Assembly: GCA_964551735.1 (NCBI GenBank)
Contig: CAZKEF010000038.1
Span: 1 to 53,212 of the forward strand
Source: DAOUAT01 sp964551735
GTDB taxonomy: Bacteria; Chloroflexota; Anaerolineae; CG2-30-64-16
DNA: 53,212 nucleotides
Direction: 5' to 3'
This document shows positions 41,001 to 49,718 of the stretch, piece after piece. Below the pieces are notes generated by a model that saw only the letters and a list, made by a program, of their open reading frames with translations, had not been told where the DNA came from and ran no database searches. How positions within the stretch are numbered: position 1 is the first letter of the stretch; every line of letters begins with the position of its first letter. Position numbers and translations under genes: made by a program.

Positions 41001-43059
41001 TCTCAAGGTCGATCGCATCAAAGTAACTACGAGCCAGCGGCTCGCTGTAGGCCGGGGTCTTGCGGTAGATGCGCACCTCGGGATGATCGTAGACGCTGAA
41101 CGCCTCCTCGGCCCCAGTGTCATCGATCCGGATGCCGAAAATCGTGGGGAACGACGTGAAACGGGCCGCCAGCTCAAAGCCCAGCTTCTCCTCGGCCATG
41201 AGTTGGTAGTATAACGTGGTCATAGGATAACGCATGGGCAGCCGCGGGATGGAGCCCCATAGCCGATTACTGGACATCACGATCGCGTCCGCTTCGTTCA
41301 GCCACTGATAGAGCCGCTCCCGCTTCTCGGGAACGTCCTCCCAGTAGTTCTCGATCTGGCCCTCGCGGCGGCCGCTGTTGGGATCGGTCAAGCCATAATA
41401 GGCGCCCATCGGTTTGAACCCGATCTTGCCCTCCACGCCGCCCGGCAGTGGATCGTCCCAGTGCTCGTTCGCCACTACGCTACCTTCCGGGATGTTGGCG
41501 TAGATCCACTCCGAGGCAGTGATCCGCGACAGTGGCCGGCGATAGATCGCCAGGAAGCCCCAACCCCAGAGGATGGTGAAGATGGTGACGACGACCAGGA
41601 GCGCGTAGATTGCGGGAACCGAAATGCGCCGAAGGCGTTGTATGCGAGTCTGGGGGTGCGGGAGTGCATCTCCCTCATACGCCCATACCCCCATACGCCC
41701 ATACGCCTTCACTTTCTCCACCAACCACCACAACAGCCACGCCCCCAACATCAGCAGAAACGGATAGATGGGCAGGTAATAGCGCATGGTATAGCTGAAC
41801 TGCATGCTGTGATACAGGAACATCCCACCGACCCACGCCACCGGCAGAAGCAGTTGCTTCACGGCCCCCGGATCAGGACGCACGGTCAACCCACGCAGGA
41901 TGCGCGAGAGCGCGGCTACCCAGCCGGTCCACGCGGCCAGGCCGGACGCCAGCCCCATGCCCCACACCACCATATTCACCCAGGGGAAGACGAACGGCGT
42001 GCGGTTCGCCCACTGATGCATCGGGGGCTGGTCGGCATCACCCCGGATGATACGGCTGATGGTGCGCATGCTGTCGCGGAATCCGTCGGCCAGGGTGAAG
42101 TCAAACAGGCTGGTGCCGCCGAAAGCATAGGGCTGCAACAGGCGAAAGAACGCGATGGCCACCAATCCCATCAGCAGCAGGCGGAACAATGTAGCTTGCA
42201 GCAAGGTGCTGAGCCACGCGATTTGCGCCCTGCTGGCCACTCCGGCCACGCGCCAATCATCCCAGACCCGGATGAGCGCGGCCAGCACGGCGATGGCGGC
42301 CATCGGAGCCAGGTTAATGCGGCACGCCAGACTGGCGCCCAGGCTGGCACCTAGCGCGGCGTAAGCGACCCATCCACCACCACGGCGCTCGGCCTCGCTG
42401 CCTTGGGCCACCCGCACAGCAAAATAGAAGGTGAGGAGGGCAAAAAACGTGGCGAACGTGTCCACCGTGAAGAAATGCGACTGCTGCAGCGCCAACGGCG
42501 CGAACGCGTACAATACAGCCGCCAACAACCCCGCTTTTCGGCCGAACAACCGCCGGGCGATCACAAACGTCAACCACACAGAAGCCACATCGAACAGGCC
42601 AGAAAGCGCGCGGCCCACCAGGTGCACCCCGTCGTAACCGGTGAGATTCAGCGGAATACCAGGTGCAACTTCCCATAGGGTCACCACTGCGTTAGACTTG
42701 TTCGCCACCTCAGCCACCACGCGCACGATGAACAGCGGCAGCGTGCCGTATACAAAGAAGCCGAACCCTACGTTGTGGGGATTCATGGGCGAACGCGTGC
42801 TGTCAAAAAACTCCTTCAAGCCGTCAGGCAGCCGCATCGCGCTGGTCACCATCGTCAGGAAGCGCTCATCCGGGTGGATATGCCAGCCTTGATCCCAGTT
42901 CAAATGGGTGAGGCGCAGGAACGCGCCGACTATCACGATCAACGCCAACAGCCAGCGCGCCGCACCATCAGTTCGTAACCAGGCCTGCACAGATCGCCAC
43001 CAGTTCGGTTCCTTGAACACCTGACGTGAGGCCAGTTTGTTGTTCGCCGCATCGGTCAT
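38029..43059 (-). CDS. Giant GT39-like / YYY (DUF2298) fusion protein, intact copy
   Basis: A 1676-residue membrane protein. Residues 1-710 form a mannosyltransferase-like domain: WHIHPDERFLTMVTSAMRL after helix 1, PLALQQSHFFTVDTFATFFA, about 10-12 helices and a soluble part with YANIPEGSVVANEHWDD. From about residue 740 a full YYY domain follows: RGGEKPMDLAYLNAVIRSTT, AGGFINYYYFGFVIVGTL, NEFPFFTFTYADLHAHMIAL, RMNTVFKFYMQAWT. The C-terminal tail includes VIVGELERAYYTPEG. It is an intact paralogue of the gap-spanning gene and the template for joining that one. In-frame insertions lie near residues 450-473, 1076-1098 and 1246-1331. Function is inferred: transfer of lipid-linked sugars at the outer face of the membrane. 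Confidence 0.85.
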   Translation of the reverse strand: MTDAANNKLASRQVFKEPNWWRSVQAWLRTDGAARWLLALIVIVGAFLRLTHLNWDQGWHIHPDERFLTMVTSAMRLPDGLKEFFDSTRSPMNPHNVGFGFFVYGTLPLFIVRVVAEVANKSNAVVTLWEVAPGIPLNLTGYDGVHLVGRALSGLFDVASVWLTFVIARRLFGRKAGLLAAVLYAFAPLALQQSHFFTVDTFATFFALLTFYFAVRVAQGSEAERRGGGWVAYAALGASLGASLACRINLAPMAAIAVLAALIRVWDDWRVAGVASRAQIAWLSTLLQATLFRLLLMGLVAIAFFRLLQPYAFGGTSLFDFTLADGFRDSMRTISRIIRGDADQPPMHQWANRTPFVFPWVNMVVWGMGLASGLAAWTGWVAALSRILRGLTVRPDPGAVKQLLLPVAWVGGMFLYHSMQFSYTMRYYLPIYPFLLMLGAWLLWWLVEKVKAYGRMGVWAYEGDALPHPQTRIQRLRRISVPAIYALLVVVTIFTILWGWGFLAIYRRPLSRITASEWIYANIPEGSVVANEHWDDPLPGGVEGKIGFKPMGAYYGLTDPNSGRREGQIENYWEDVPEKRERLYQWLNEADAIVMSSNRLWGSIPRLPMRYPMTTLYYQLMAEEKLGFELAARFTSFPTIFGIRIDDTGAEEAFSVYDHPEVRIYRKTPAYSEPLARSYFDAIDLENTIQMWPKQVTQAPTALYFTEAEAVTQRSGGTWTAIFDLDGLLNRSPALAVVTWLALLLLLGVITFPLAFVALRGLADRGYGISKTLGMLLLAWLTWLGPSLRFVPYARWWIALCLGLLMGLSAAIGWRRRHAIIAFVRQRRSLLLTEEAIFLILFGLFLLIRIGNPDLWHPARGGEKPMDLAYLNAVIRSTTFPPYDPWHAGGFINYYYFGFVIVGTLIKLTGIVPWVAYNLAVPTLFGLAGVGAFAVAFSLADGDRATEFPNEEEPYQGLRIGSLLAGLAGVFFVTIIGNLGNVKLLADQLAGRSALQLESTTLGLAKLLRAITGGFAVLTGKEQLAVANDWWFWNATRTIPDTINEFPFFTFTYADLHAHMIALPLALLALAAAVALVRAHSTFHIPYSTVDIPDSPFPIAEPSPWCIPLPELLPIGLLGLVIGALRATNTWDFPTYTLVGLAAILVLEVARRGRMPGWAGVEVTLPERLAFLFRAAVSVVWRTGIMLAVATVTFVPYTQHYATAYGGLQSWKEAKTTIPDYLTVWGFFLVVGAIYLISELIAQRQARRNGDASLDSRHNVAHGADPLSMTAGQRARLVAETTSSVTLSGTAGQSAPRHDTSEGSRVANGDASLDSRRDAAHGADPLSITTEGPGWLWDNVPSVIVATVLLVAGGWVMGVRVWLIALPLFVLAVFLALGRNLPPARRLGLLLLALALAITMGVEVIRLKDDIGRMNTVFKFYMQAWTLFGVSMAFGLASWLPRAFAWRPGWRKLAWGVTLVLFVGALLYPATAARAKIRDRFSAEASPRGLDGMAYMDRAQYFDNGRDLRLADDKAAMLWLLTNVQGSPVILEAQTPEYRWGSRFSIYTGLPAVQGWNWHQRQQRSVVPAVVERRVQQAQELYNTTDLARAKHLLDTYQVSYIIVGELERAYYTPEGLAKFGLLVDQGYLRGAYVGGSVIIYEVVARAATAQTPPEPAASGHDSPLPTPATFASPVQ
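39073..39316. repeat. 136-bp nested-palindrome element, copy 2, plus a half copy
   Basis: A complete element at 39073-39208 (136 bp, same ends and inner CAGCGAAGCATCTC/GAGACCCTTCGCTG pair as 37284-37419). A left-half copy follows at 39250-39316, nearly identical to 39073-39138. All are in frame in the intact giant fusion gene. Confidence 0.88.
39781..39822. repeat. Heptamer array TGGAATG inside the intact giant fusion gene
   Basis: Six units in 7-base register: TGGAATG, TCGACTG, TGGAATA, then TGGAATG three times. Translated in frame as an H/S/T/F/I/P-rich loop. Confidence 0.93.
41676..41707. repeat. Octamer array CATACGCC x4 inside the intact giant fusion gene
   Basis: Four octamers in register (CATACGCC, CATACCCC, CATACGCC, CATACGCC), in frame near residue 455. 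Confidence 0.92.
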
Positions 43060-43092
43060 GGTATGTGTCTCCGCGATATGCTCACCAGAACA

Positions 43093-46000
43093 TTATCTAA
43101 ACGTGATCTCGCGCACATGAATGTGCACCTCTTCGCCAGCATTCAAATGGAACACCTCCAGGCGCACCCTGGAGACGGCCTGTGGCCCACGGTCAAAGGC
43201 CATTTCTACAGTCGGGTCCGGCGGGAGTCCGCTGAAGGCCCGCTCATAGACCTGCGGCTCGGAGGAGCCAGCAGCATACAAGCGAGCAGTAAGCGAAAAG
43301 TCCATGCTCCCGAAAACCGCTGTAAGACCATTGATCTGGCGCGGCTGCGAGAAGGTGAAATCCAACACCAACGGATTTGCTTCCAATCCGCGCGCTAACG
43401 TGAAGGCGTCGCCGTCGAAAAGGTCGCTCAATTGCCCAATATCGAATTGAGAATGGCTGATCGTCACCGGCTGCCCGTCCAATTCGAACTGCGCCACCAC
43501 CGGGCGGCTGCGCGCCTCGCGCTCACGAGCTAAAGTGGCATCGAAATCGTCAGCATAGGCCAGCCTGGCGAAATAGAAGCCCGGACGGCCGTCAGGGTAC
43601 GGGATGATCTGCTCCACGTCCACCCGCGCGAATTTGGGGCTGCTTCTGGCCTGCTCATATTCATTAGCGGGCATCACAAACACCATCGCCGGCGTTAGCT
43701 CCCGCCGTTTGTCCATGAAGTAACGGATGTCGCGCATCTGGACGCGGGAAAACTGCTGATCCGGTGGCAGGAAGAACCTGACAAATGTGTCGGTTCCGTT
43801 GGCCCAGTTCGGGCTGACGAGCACTATGGCCGATGGGTCCGCTTCCAGGTACTGAGGAATCGCCTCAGTGAAGAGATCGCGCGCGCCATACTGCATCCCG
43901 TACAACCCATAGTCGTTGTACCATGTCGGGCCGTTGGTCACAGCATCCCGCATCATCCACAGGCTGGCGCCGGACAAAGTCACAAACACGACGAGAGCCA
44001 GGGCACGGTACGTGTTCGGCGCCTCGTTCGGCTCAACGCTGCGCCCTCTGTGCAGCGACTGAAACGCATTGCGTACTGCCCCCAACACCAAATCCAGACC
44101 CAGACCTGCGAGGATAGTGGCGGGAGGAATGAAAGCCATCATCCGCGTGAGCGCGACTTCTGCGGTAGCAGCTCCCGCCGGTGCCGCCAAGGCCGCCAGC
44201 AGAACTGCCCGATGCGGCGCCGAACGGAAACGGCGCAGGCTCAGCAGGACTCCAGCCAGCACCAACGGCAACATCCCTAGGCCCAGATTCCCATACCCCT
44301 TCATGCGGTGCCGTATCAGGTCATGCTCATTTGGGAAGAACCAGTAGTTCGGGCTCAACCCATAAAGGTAAGTCCTGCCAAACTGGCGGAGTTTGTCAAT
44401 TAGCGGGACATCCTGGAACCAGTAGGAGTTGATGACGCGCAGGTGCTTGACCATGGCCCCCGGCTGGTCGAGTTGTAGGCGTATCAAGGGAATGGCCAAA
44501 AACGCGATCAGCAGCAGGCCCAGCAGGATGATGCGCCAGTTCTTCAAATGATAACGGATGTCTGAGATGCCTAGCAAGAGCGCTGAAGCAGCCATGACTA
44601 ACTGGCCGGAGGCATGATTGTAAAACGTCGCGGCACCGAAAGCGATGGCCAGGAACAAGAACTTGGGCGAACGGGTGCGGTAGAGCAGATAGAACAGGAT
44701 GAAGCATGCGTAGCAAGACGCCATGGTCAGCCACTCGAAGGCTGTGCGCGAGTGCAGGAACCAAGTCGGCACGGCGGCCGCCAGCAGCGCGGCCGCCCAC
44801 CAATAACGTGCGCGGAAGATGAGCTTGAGGACGAGCGCCACAGCCAGAGGCACGAGAAGGGTCACCAGCGCTGAGGTGGCGCGCACCCCAACGATAGATT
44901 TGCCGAATAACGCCACCGCCGGCAGATGCGTGTACACAGCCAATACCGGTGTCCAGCGGTTACCAGCAACCTCGAAGTAAACCGGTAAGAACGTGCCCTG
45001 GTTATCACGCAGCCCACGAGCCAATAACTCCTGGGCTAGCAGGGTAAACGTGGCTTCGTCGGCAAAGAAGTTGATCGGAAACCGGTCAATCTGCCACAGG
45101 CGAGTCACAAGATAGACCAGCATGCCCAGGCCGAACAACACCGACCCAAAGCGCGCCAGACCCGGAGATCCTATCCCACTGGCCGCCTTTACTGAGGCTC
45201 CACCCTCACCCGATGAGGGTAGCACCTCGTAAGGCTCAACAGTAACACGCACTCGGGTGTCTTCTTCGAGCGCCAGAGGACCCTCTGGATGCAACACGCC
45301 CCCAGCATAAATCGCGTCCGTCTGAAAGCGCCGTCGTTTCGATCGGCTATCCACCGCCATGAGTATCACCAACCCCAGGATCGTCACCAAGCTCAAGCCC
45401 AAGCCCGCCCAGAATGACCAGGGACTGAAACTGAACGCATACTGATGGGCTCCCGGGTCAAGAGTTGCGGCGAGGTAACCGCCCACATTGCGCAGCGGCG
45501 CGGGCCGGCCGTCAACTGCAAGCCGCCAACCGTGGTAGGCGTTGGTCAGCACGACCAGCGTCTCGCCCTCAACGCCATCAGCTTGGACAACGATGCGATT
45601 CGGACTGGCCAGCGCTGGCGCCAACGGCCGAACGTCGGCGCTGATCAGCTCTGCGCCGCCGGCCGGATCCATCAACACAGCATCCGCTACGACGAACGCA
45701 AAGGGCAGGCTTTGAGGCAGGCGCCACAGGGTGTGCTCTGTGAACTCCCGCACCAGTTCGGCCGGCGCATCCGGCTGCTGACCGTTGCCCAATGCGACGT
45801 AGTTGGGGCGAGCACGCACCGGACGAACGTTCGTCGCCCCCTGCGTGAGCAAAAACGGCTCCAGGCCGTACCAGGCGTCCAGGTAACGTATACCATTCGA
45901 GAAAGTCGCCCCGTGCCAACCATGAGAGGTGCCAAAGTAGAAAACGGAGTTGTCGTATTCGCGCAGCCAGCCCATGAGCTCATATTGCGGCGTGTATGCT

Positions 46001-47442
46001 TTCCACGTGCGCGCATGCACCCGATTTGTGCTGTAGACATCGGCCACTGACCAGACCAGAAAAGCGACGAGCACGATGGCGCCAAGGCGGGCCACCGTCC
46101 AACGCGCTAACGCAGGTACGGAAACACGATCAGGTGGCGACAGCGGCCCGATGCGCCGCCACGCCGCGTCCAGGCCACAACCGGCCAGCGCAATCACCGC
46201 CACGGTGCCGTAGATCAGCATCCGCGTCTGATAGCGAAACTGGCTGAGGAGCTCCGACTCCCGATAAAGCTGTGCCCAGGGCATGTACCTGGTCGCAGCA
46301 TAAGCCACCGCCATCAAGAACAAAAGCGCCAGAAAGAGGAGAGCTCGCCGATTGCCCCGACGGACTGCCAACGGGACGAACGCCAGTGCCAGGAAGGGCC
46401 AGACGCCCGTATAGGCGTAGAACTCCTCGGAGGGTAACGTCCGGTAGGCATCTGGCCGCTGATGGTCCTTGGATACGTAGTCGAGCCAGATCTGTTGCAG
46501 GTTGTGGGACCCAACCAGCTGCGTATCAGGCGCCTTGTTATAGTTCTTCCAGTAGTCCACCAGCGGCAGCCACTGGATCGCGGTTAGTCCAACCGCCAGT
46601 AGTACGATGATGATCACAATGAGCAGTGACCGCCCGTGCAAACGGAACCGACGCGCGGGCCAATCGAAGCCGATAACGCTGGCAAGCACAAAGAGCGCGA
46701 CAGCAAAAGCCATGTAGAACGTATAGTAGACGTTGCCGGAAAAGAACAGGAGCGCCAGCGACACCACAGCGCCTACCACGTATCGCCGCTGCCGCGTGTG
46801 CGTGGCCAATAACAGAAATGCAAGCACCCAGGGGATCCAGGCAAAGCCCAGGACAAAATCGTATTCCCCCTGAAAGAAACGCGCCACCCCCTGACCGGTG
46901 AACGCGTACATCAAGCCCATCCAAAGGCGTGCCGGCCGGCCCAGCCTCAACGAAGCAGCCAGCAGCCACATCCCCAGGGCAGCAGCCAGGAACGAAAGGA
47001 ACAGCGCGACCTGGAACCCGCTCCTCACACCGAGCGCCAGCACTGGCAGCGTAGCTAACGGGTTGTAGACGTGCAGGAACGGATCAGCCACATACGTGAA
47101 ACCGCTCCGCAGATAGGGGTTCCACAACGGAAACTGGCCGAACTGCTTCAAGCTGTTGACCAGCGTCCAATCCAAAGACTGAAAAACTTCCGCCTCACTG
47201 CCGGGCAGGACTCGAGTGCCATCAAAGCTTAGGAAGACTGTGCAGAAAACAAGAACAACGACCGCCAGCAGCGCCCACTCCGTTGCGGCGGCGTGCAGGG
47301 GGATACCCAAGCCCGCGTCTGTCTTGCGCGGGGCAAACAGAACCGGGCGCAGGCGCGGTAGCAGGGCCGACTGGGCACGGCCACCGGCTACGCGCTCGTT
47401 TTCAGACTCGGGGCTACTATCCGCCATCTGCAAGGTCTCCAT
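43093..47442 (-). CDS. YfhO-like / GT39-like / discoidin-like fusion membrane protein
   Basis: A 1449-residue protein in three parts. Residues 35-740 resemble YfhO-family membrane proteins: WNPYLRSGFTYVADPFLHVY, about 12-14 helices, then a soluble beta-rich stretch ending LRNVGGYLAATLDPGAHQYA. Residues 760-1160 form a second transferase domain with FFADEATFTLLAQELLARG (acidic motif) and HSRTAFEWLTMASCYACFIL. Residues about 1340-1449 look like a discoidin/F5-8C carbohydrate-binding domain (LFDGDAFTLARGL; VLDFTFSQPRQINGLTAVFG). The set suggests sugar transfer plus glycan binding outside the membrane. ATG 47442 is used; ATG 47427 is possible. It follows the GT4 gene by 18 nt. Confidence 0.78.
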   Translation of the reverse strand: METLQMADSSPESENERVAGGRAQSALLPRLRPVLFAPRKTDAGLGIPLHAAATEWALLAVVVLVFCTVFLSFDGTRVLPGSEAEVFQSLDWTLVNSLKQFGQFPLWNPYLRSGFTYVADPFLHVYNPLATLPVLALGVRSGFQVALFLSFLAAALGMWLLAASLRLGRPARLWMGLMYAFTGQGVARFFQGEYDFVLGFAWIPWVLAFLLLATHTRQRRYVVGAVVSLALLFFSGNVYYTFYMAFAVALFVLASVIGFDWPARRFRLHGRSLLIVIIIVLLAVGLTAIQWLPLVDYWKNYNKAPDTQLVGSHNLQQIWLDYVSKDHQRPDAYRTLPSEEFYAYTGVWPFLALAFVPLAVRRGNRRALLFLALLFLMAVAYAATRYMPWAQLYRESELLSQFRYQTRMLIYGTVAVIALAGCGLDAAWRRIGPLSPPDRVSVPALARWTVARLGAIVLVAFLVWSVADVYSTNRVHARTWKAYTPQYELMGWLREYDNSVFYFGTSHGWHGATFSNGIRYLDAWYGLEPFLLTQGATNVRPVRARPNYVALGNGQQPDAPAELVREFTEHTLWRLPQSLPFAFVVADAVLMDPAGGAELISADVRPLAPALASPNRIVVQADGVEGETLVVLTNAYHGWRLAVDGRPAPLRNVGGYLAATLDPGAHQYAFSFSPWSFWAGLGLSLVTILGLVILMAVDSRSKRRRFQTDAIYAGGVLHPEGPLALEEDTRVRVTVEPYEVLPSSGEGGASVKAASGIGSPGLARFGSVLFGLGMLVYLVTRLWQIDRFPINFFADEATFTLLAQELLARGLRDNQGTFLPVYFEVAGNRWTPVLAVYTHLPAVALFGKSIVGVRATSALVTLLVPLAVALVLKLIFRARYWWAAALLAAAVPTWFLHSRTAFEWLTMASCYACFILFYLLYRTRSPKFLFLAIAFGAATFYNHASGQLVMAASALLLGISDIRYHLKNWRIILLGLLLIAFLAIPLIRLQLDQPGAMVKHLRVINSYWFQDVPLIDKLRQFGRTYLYGLSPNYWFFPNEHDLIRHRMKGYGNLGLGMLPLVLAGVLLSLRRFRSAPHRAVLLAALAAPAGAATAEVALTRMMAFIPPATILAGLGLDLVLGAVRNAFQSLHRGRSVEPNEAPNTYRALALVVFVTLSGASLWMMRDAVTNGPTWYNDYGLYGMQYGARDLFTEAIPQYLEADPSAIVLVSPNWANGTDTFVRFFLPPDQQFSRVQMRDIRYFMDKRRELTPAMVFVMPANEYEQARSSPKFARVDVEQIIPYPDGRPGFYFARLAYADDFDATLAREREARSRPVVAQFELDGQPVTISHSQFDIGQLSDLFDGDAFTLARGLEANPLVLDFTFSQPRQINGLTAVFGSMDFSLTARLYAAGSSEPQVYERAFSGLPPDPTVEMAFDRGPQAVSRVRLEVFHLNAGEEVHIHVREITFR

Positions 47443-47460
47443 AAGCCAGGGCAGAGATGG

Positions 47461-48609
47461 CTACCGCTGCTCGGCAAACAGCCTTTCATAATCCTCGACT
47501 GTGCGCACCATGCTGAAAATATCCGCGATCACAGCCCGGGGCTTCTTGTACTGCGCAGGGTTCCTCAGCACCCTAAGAATACCCTCGGCTAGCCCCTGCG
47601 CATCTGCCACCGACACGATCTCGCCCATCCCGGTCATGGTCACCGGTTGGCGCACGCCAGGCAGATCGGTTGCCACCACCGGTGTGCCGCACATGAACGC
47701 CTCGACCTGCACCAGGCCAAAAGACTCGGTGTTGTTGATGGACGCCACGGTGATTACGTCGCAGGCCGCGAAGAAATCGGCCATCTGCTCCGGGTTCAGC
47801 GCGCCCAGGAAGGTCAGATACGGCTCGTATTGCTTAATAAGCGGCTGCAGCTCGTCCCAGGCCGTCTCACCCAACACACCCAGGTAAGGCCCAGCGAACA
47901 GGATGTGAACATTGGGCCGCTCGGCCAGGAGATGCGGTATGGCATTCAGCAGATAGCCCGCCCCCTTCTCGTAAGCAAACCGCGCCGCAAAGCCGACGAC
48001 AGGCCGGTCGTTCAACCCATAACGCTCACGCAGCGCTCGCGCGCCGTCGCGGGTGGGCTGCGGAATCACTACCGGCGGCAAGATCACCCGCAGCTTGGAC
48101 GACCCGGCAAAGCGCGATAGCACGCGCGAGTGGCTTGCAAAGTCCTGGGTGTAAGCAACGATCTTGTCGGCCAACCGGCACGCCAGAACGTTATTCCAGT
48201 GCGTGACCCAGTCCACAGCCCGGCCATACCAGACGCTGGGCGGCATCTCCAGGTCACAGTGGTAGGTCAGCGTGGGCTTGCGGCCGGCCAGCCGGACCAG
48301 GGCGGTGACGGGAGACGCCTCCACCTGCGGCAAGTGGATGCTGACCACATCATGCGCCCGGATCTCCCGCCAGGCCAGCGCCGGGAAGGTGGGCATGAAG
48401 ACGCCCTTGTTCAGGCGAAACAGCACGGGCGCCCGCACCACGCGCACGCCGTTGAGCATCTCCTCATACGGCAACTGCTTGGCGTAGTGCGACGTCAGCA
48501 CCGTGACCTGGTGCCCGCGCTCGGCCAACGCCCGCGCCAGGCGCTCGACGTAGATGGTGAGGCCGCTGACGTGCGGCCGGTAGTAGGTGAGGATGAACAG
48601 GATGCGCAT
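47461..48609 (-). CDS. Glycosyltransferase family 4 protein
   Basis: A 382-residue GT-B glycosyltransferase, probably cytosolic and membrane-associated. The N-terminal half has YYRPHVSGLTIYVERLARAL, and the C-terminal half has VVGFAARFAYEKGAGYLLNA, FLGALNPEQMADFFAACDVI and ESFGLVQVEAFMCGTPVVAT. The E-x7-E-like donor motif is present in the last of these. The family's wide range does not allow a substrate call. ATG 48609 lies 19 nt after the epimerase gene, so both are in one operon. The frame is open to 48777 but that part is the epimerase's 3' end in another frame. Confidence 0.92.
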   Translation of the reverse strand: MRILFILTYYRPHVSGLTIYVERLARALAERGHQVTVLTSHYAKQLPYEEMLNGVRVVRAPVLFRLNKGVFMPTFPALAWREIRAHDVVSIHLPQVEASPVTALVRLAGRKPTLTYHCDLEMPPSVWYGRAVDWVTHWNNVLACRLADKIVAYTQDFASHSRVLSRFAGSSKLRVILPPVVIPQPTRDGARALRERYGLNDRPVVGFAARFAYEKGAGYLLNAIPHLLAERPNVHILFAGPYLGVLGETAWDELQPLIKQYEPYLTFLGALNPEQMADFFAACDVITVASINNTESFGLVQVEAFMCGTPVVATDLPGVRQPVTMTGMGEIVSVADAQGLAEGILRVLRNPAQYKKPRAVIADIFSMVRTVEDYERLFAEQR

Positions 48610-48628
48610 GATCAATGTTGAATGACGG

Positions 48629-49651
48629 TCAGTCGAACAGGGCCCGGTTTGCCAGCACCCAGGCGTGCAGGCGGGCGATGCCTTGACGGACGCTGATCTG
48701 AGGCGCCCAACCGAACTCGGCCGCGGCCTTGCGGATGTCGGCGACGAACACCGGCTGATCGCCGGGGCGCCAGTCACGGAAAGCGGCCGGCAGAACCTCC
48801 CGGCCGGTCAGCTCGCTCAGCAGCGGACCGAACTCCGCCCAAATGGACAGGGTATTAGTCGGCCCGCCGCCCAGGTTATAAGCCTGACCCTGAGTGACGC
48901 CGATCCTCTCAGTCGCCAGTTGAAACGCGCGCACCAGGTCGTCCACGTGCAGCAAGTCCCGCACCTGCTTGCCGTCCCCGTAAATGGTGATGGGCTTGCC
49001 AGTAACGGCCGCGATCACGAACCAGGCCACCCAGCCCTGGTCTTCCACGCCCATTTGCCGTTGGCCATAGATGCACGACTGGCGGAAAACCACCGACCGC
49101 AGACCGTAGATGCGGCTATAGTCGCGCACGTATTGATCCGCGGCTCCCTTGCTACATCCGTAGGGACTGTGGAAATCCAACGGCCGCGCCTCGGATACCC
49201 CCTCCGGATAGTCGGGCAAGATGTATCGGGTGGCCAACTCCTGCGCCAGCGCGTCCTCCATGCCGCCGTAGACCTTGTTGGTCGAGGCGTAGATGAAGAC
49301 CGGATCATGGCCCGCTTGCCGCGCCGCCTCCAAGACGTTGAAAGTGCCCAGCGCGTTGATCTCGAAGTCGGGCCGGGGGTCGGTCACCGAGGTGGTCACG
49401 GCCGTCTGCGCGGCCAGGTGGTAGACCGCTTCCTGCCCGGCCATGGCACGGAGGATCGCTGAGTGGTCACGGATGTCGCCCTGGACGAACGCGAACGCTT
49501 CCCCGAAGGCATCCCGCAGCCAGGCCAAGTTCGCCGCACTGCCGCGCCGAGACAGGTTGTCGAACAAGGTTACGTGATGGCCAGCTCGGATGCTGGCTGC
49601 TGCCAGGTTGCAGCCGATAAACCCGGCGCCGCCGGTAATCAATATGCGCAT
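48629..49651 (-). CDS. NAD-dependent sugar-nucleotide epimerase (CDP-paratose 2-epimerase-like)
   Basis: A 340-residue extended short-chain dehydrogenase. The NAD loop is TGGAGFIGCNLA (residues 6-17). The catalytic set is Ser/Thr in YASTNKVYGG and the YxxxK in SPYGCSKGAADQYV. DNLSRRGSAANLAWLR and the long SCIYGQRQMGVEDQGWVAWF stretch resemble CDP-paratose/tyvelose 2-epimerases more than UDP-galactose 4-epimerases. It should supply an unusual nucleotide sugar to the neighbouring transferases. ATG 49651 lies 67 nt after the UPF0104 gene. Confidence 0.88.
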   Translation of the reverse strand: MRILITGGAGFIGCNLAAASIRAGHHVTLFDNLSRRGSAANLAWLRDAFGEAFAFVQGDIRDHSAILRAMAGQEAVYHLAAQTAVTTSVTDPRPDFEINALGTFNVLEAARQAGHDPVFIYASTNKVYGGMEDALAQELATRYILPDYPEGVSEARPLDFHSPYGCSKGAADQYVRDYSRIYGLRSVVFRQSCIYGQRQMGVEDQGWVAWFVIAAVTGKPITIYGDGKQVRDLLHVDDLVRAFQLATERIGVTQGQAYNLGGGPTNTLSIWAEFGPLLSELTGREVLPAAFRDWRPGDQPVFVADIRKAAAEFGWAPQISVRQGIARLHAWVLANRALFD

Positions 49652-49718
49652 GGACTGCCATCCTGTTGTATCTTAATCAGACGCCCCGTGCTCTCGCGCA
49701 TCGGTCAGGTTGCTCCCG

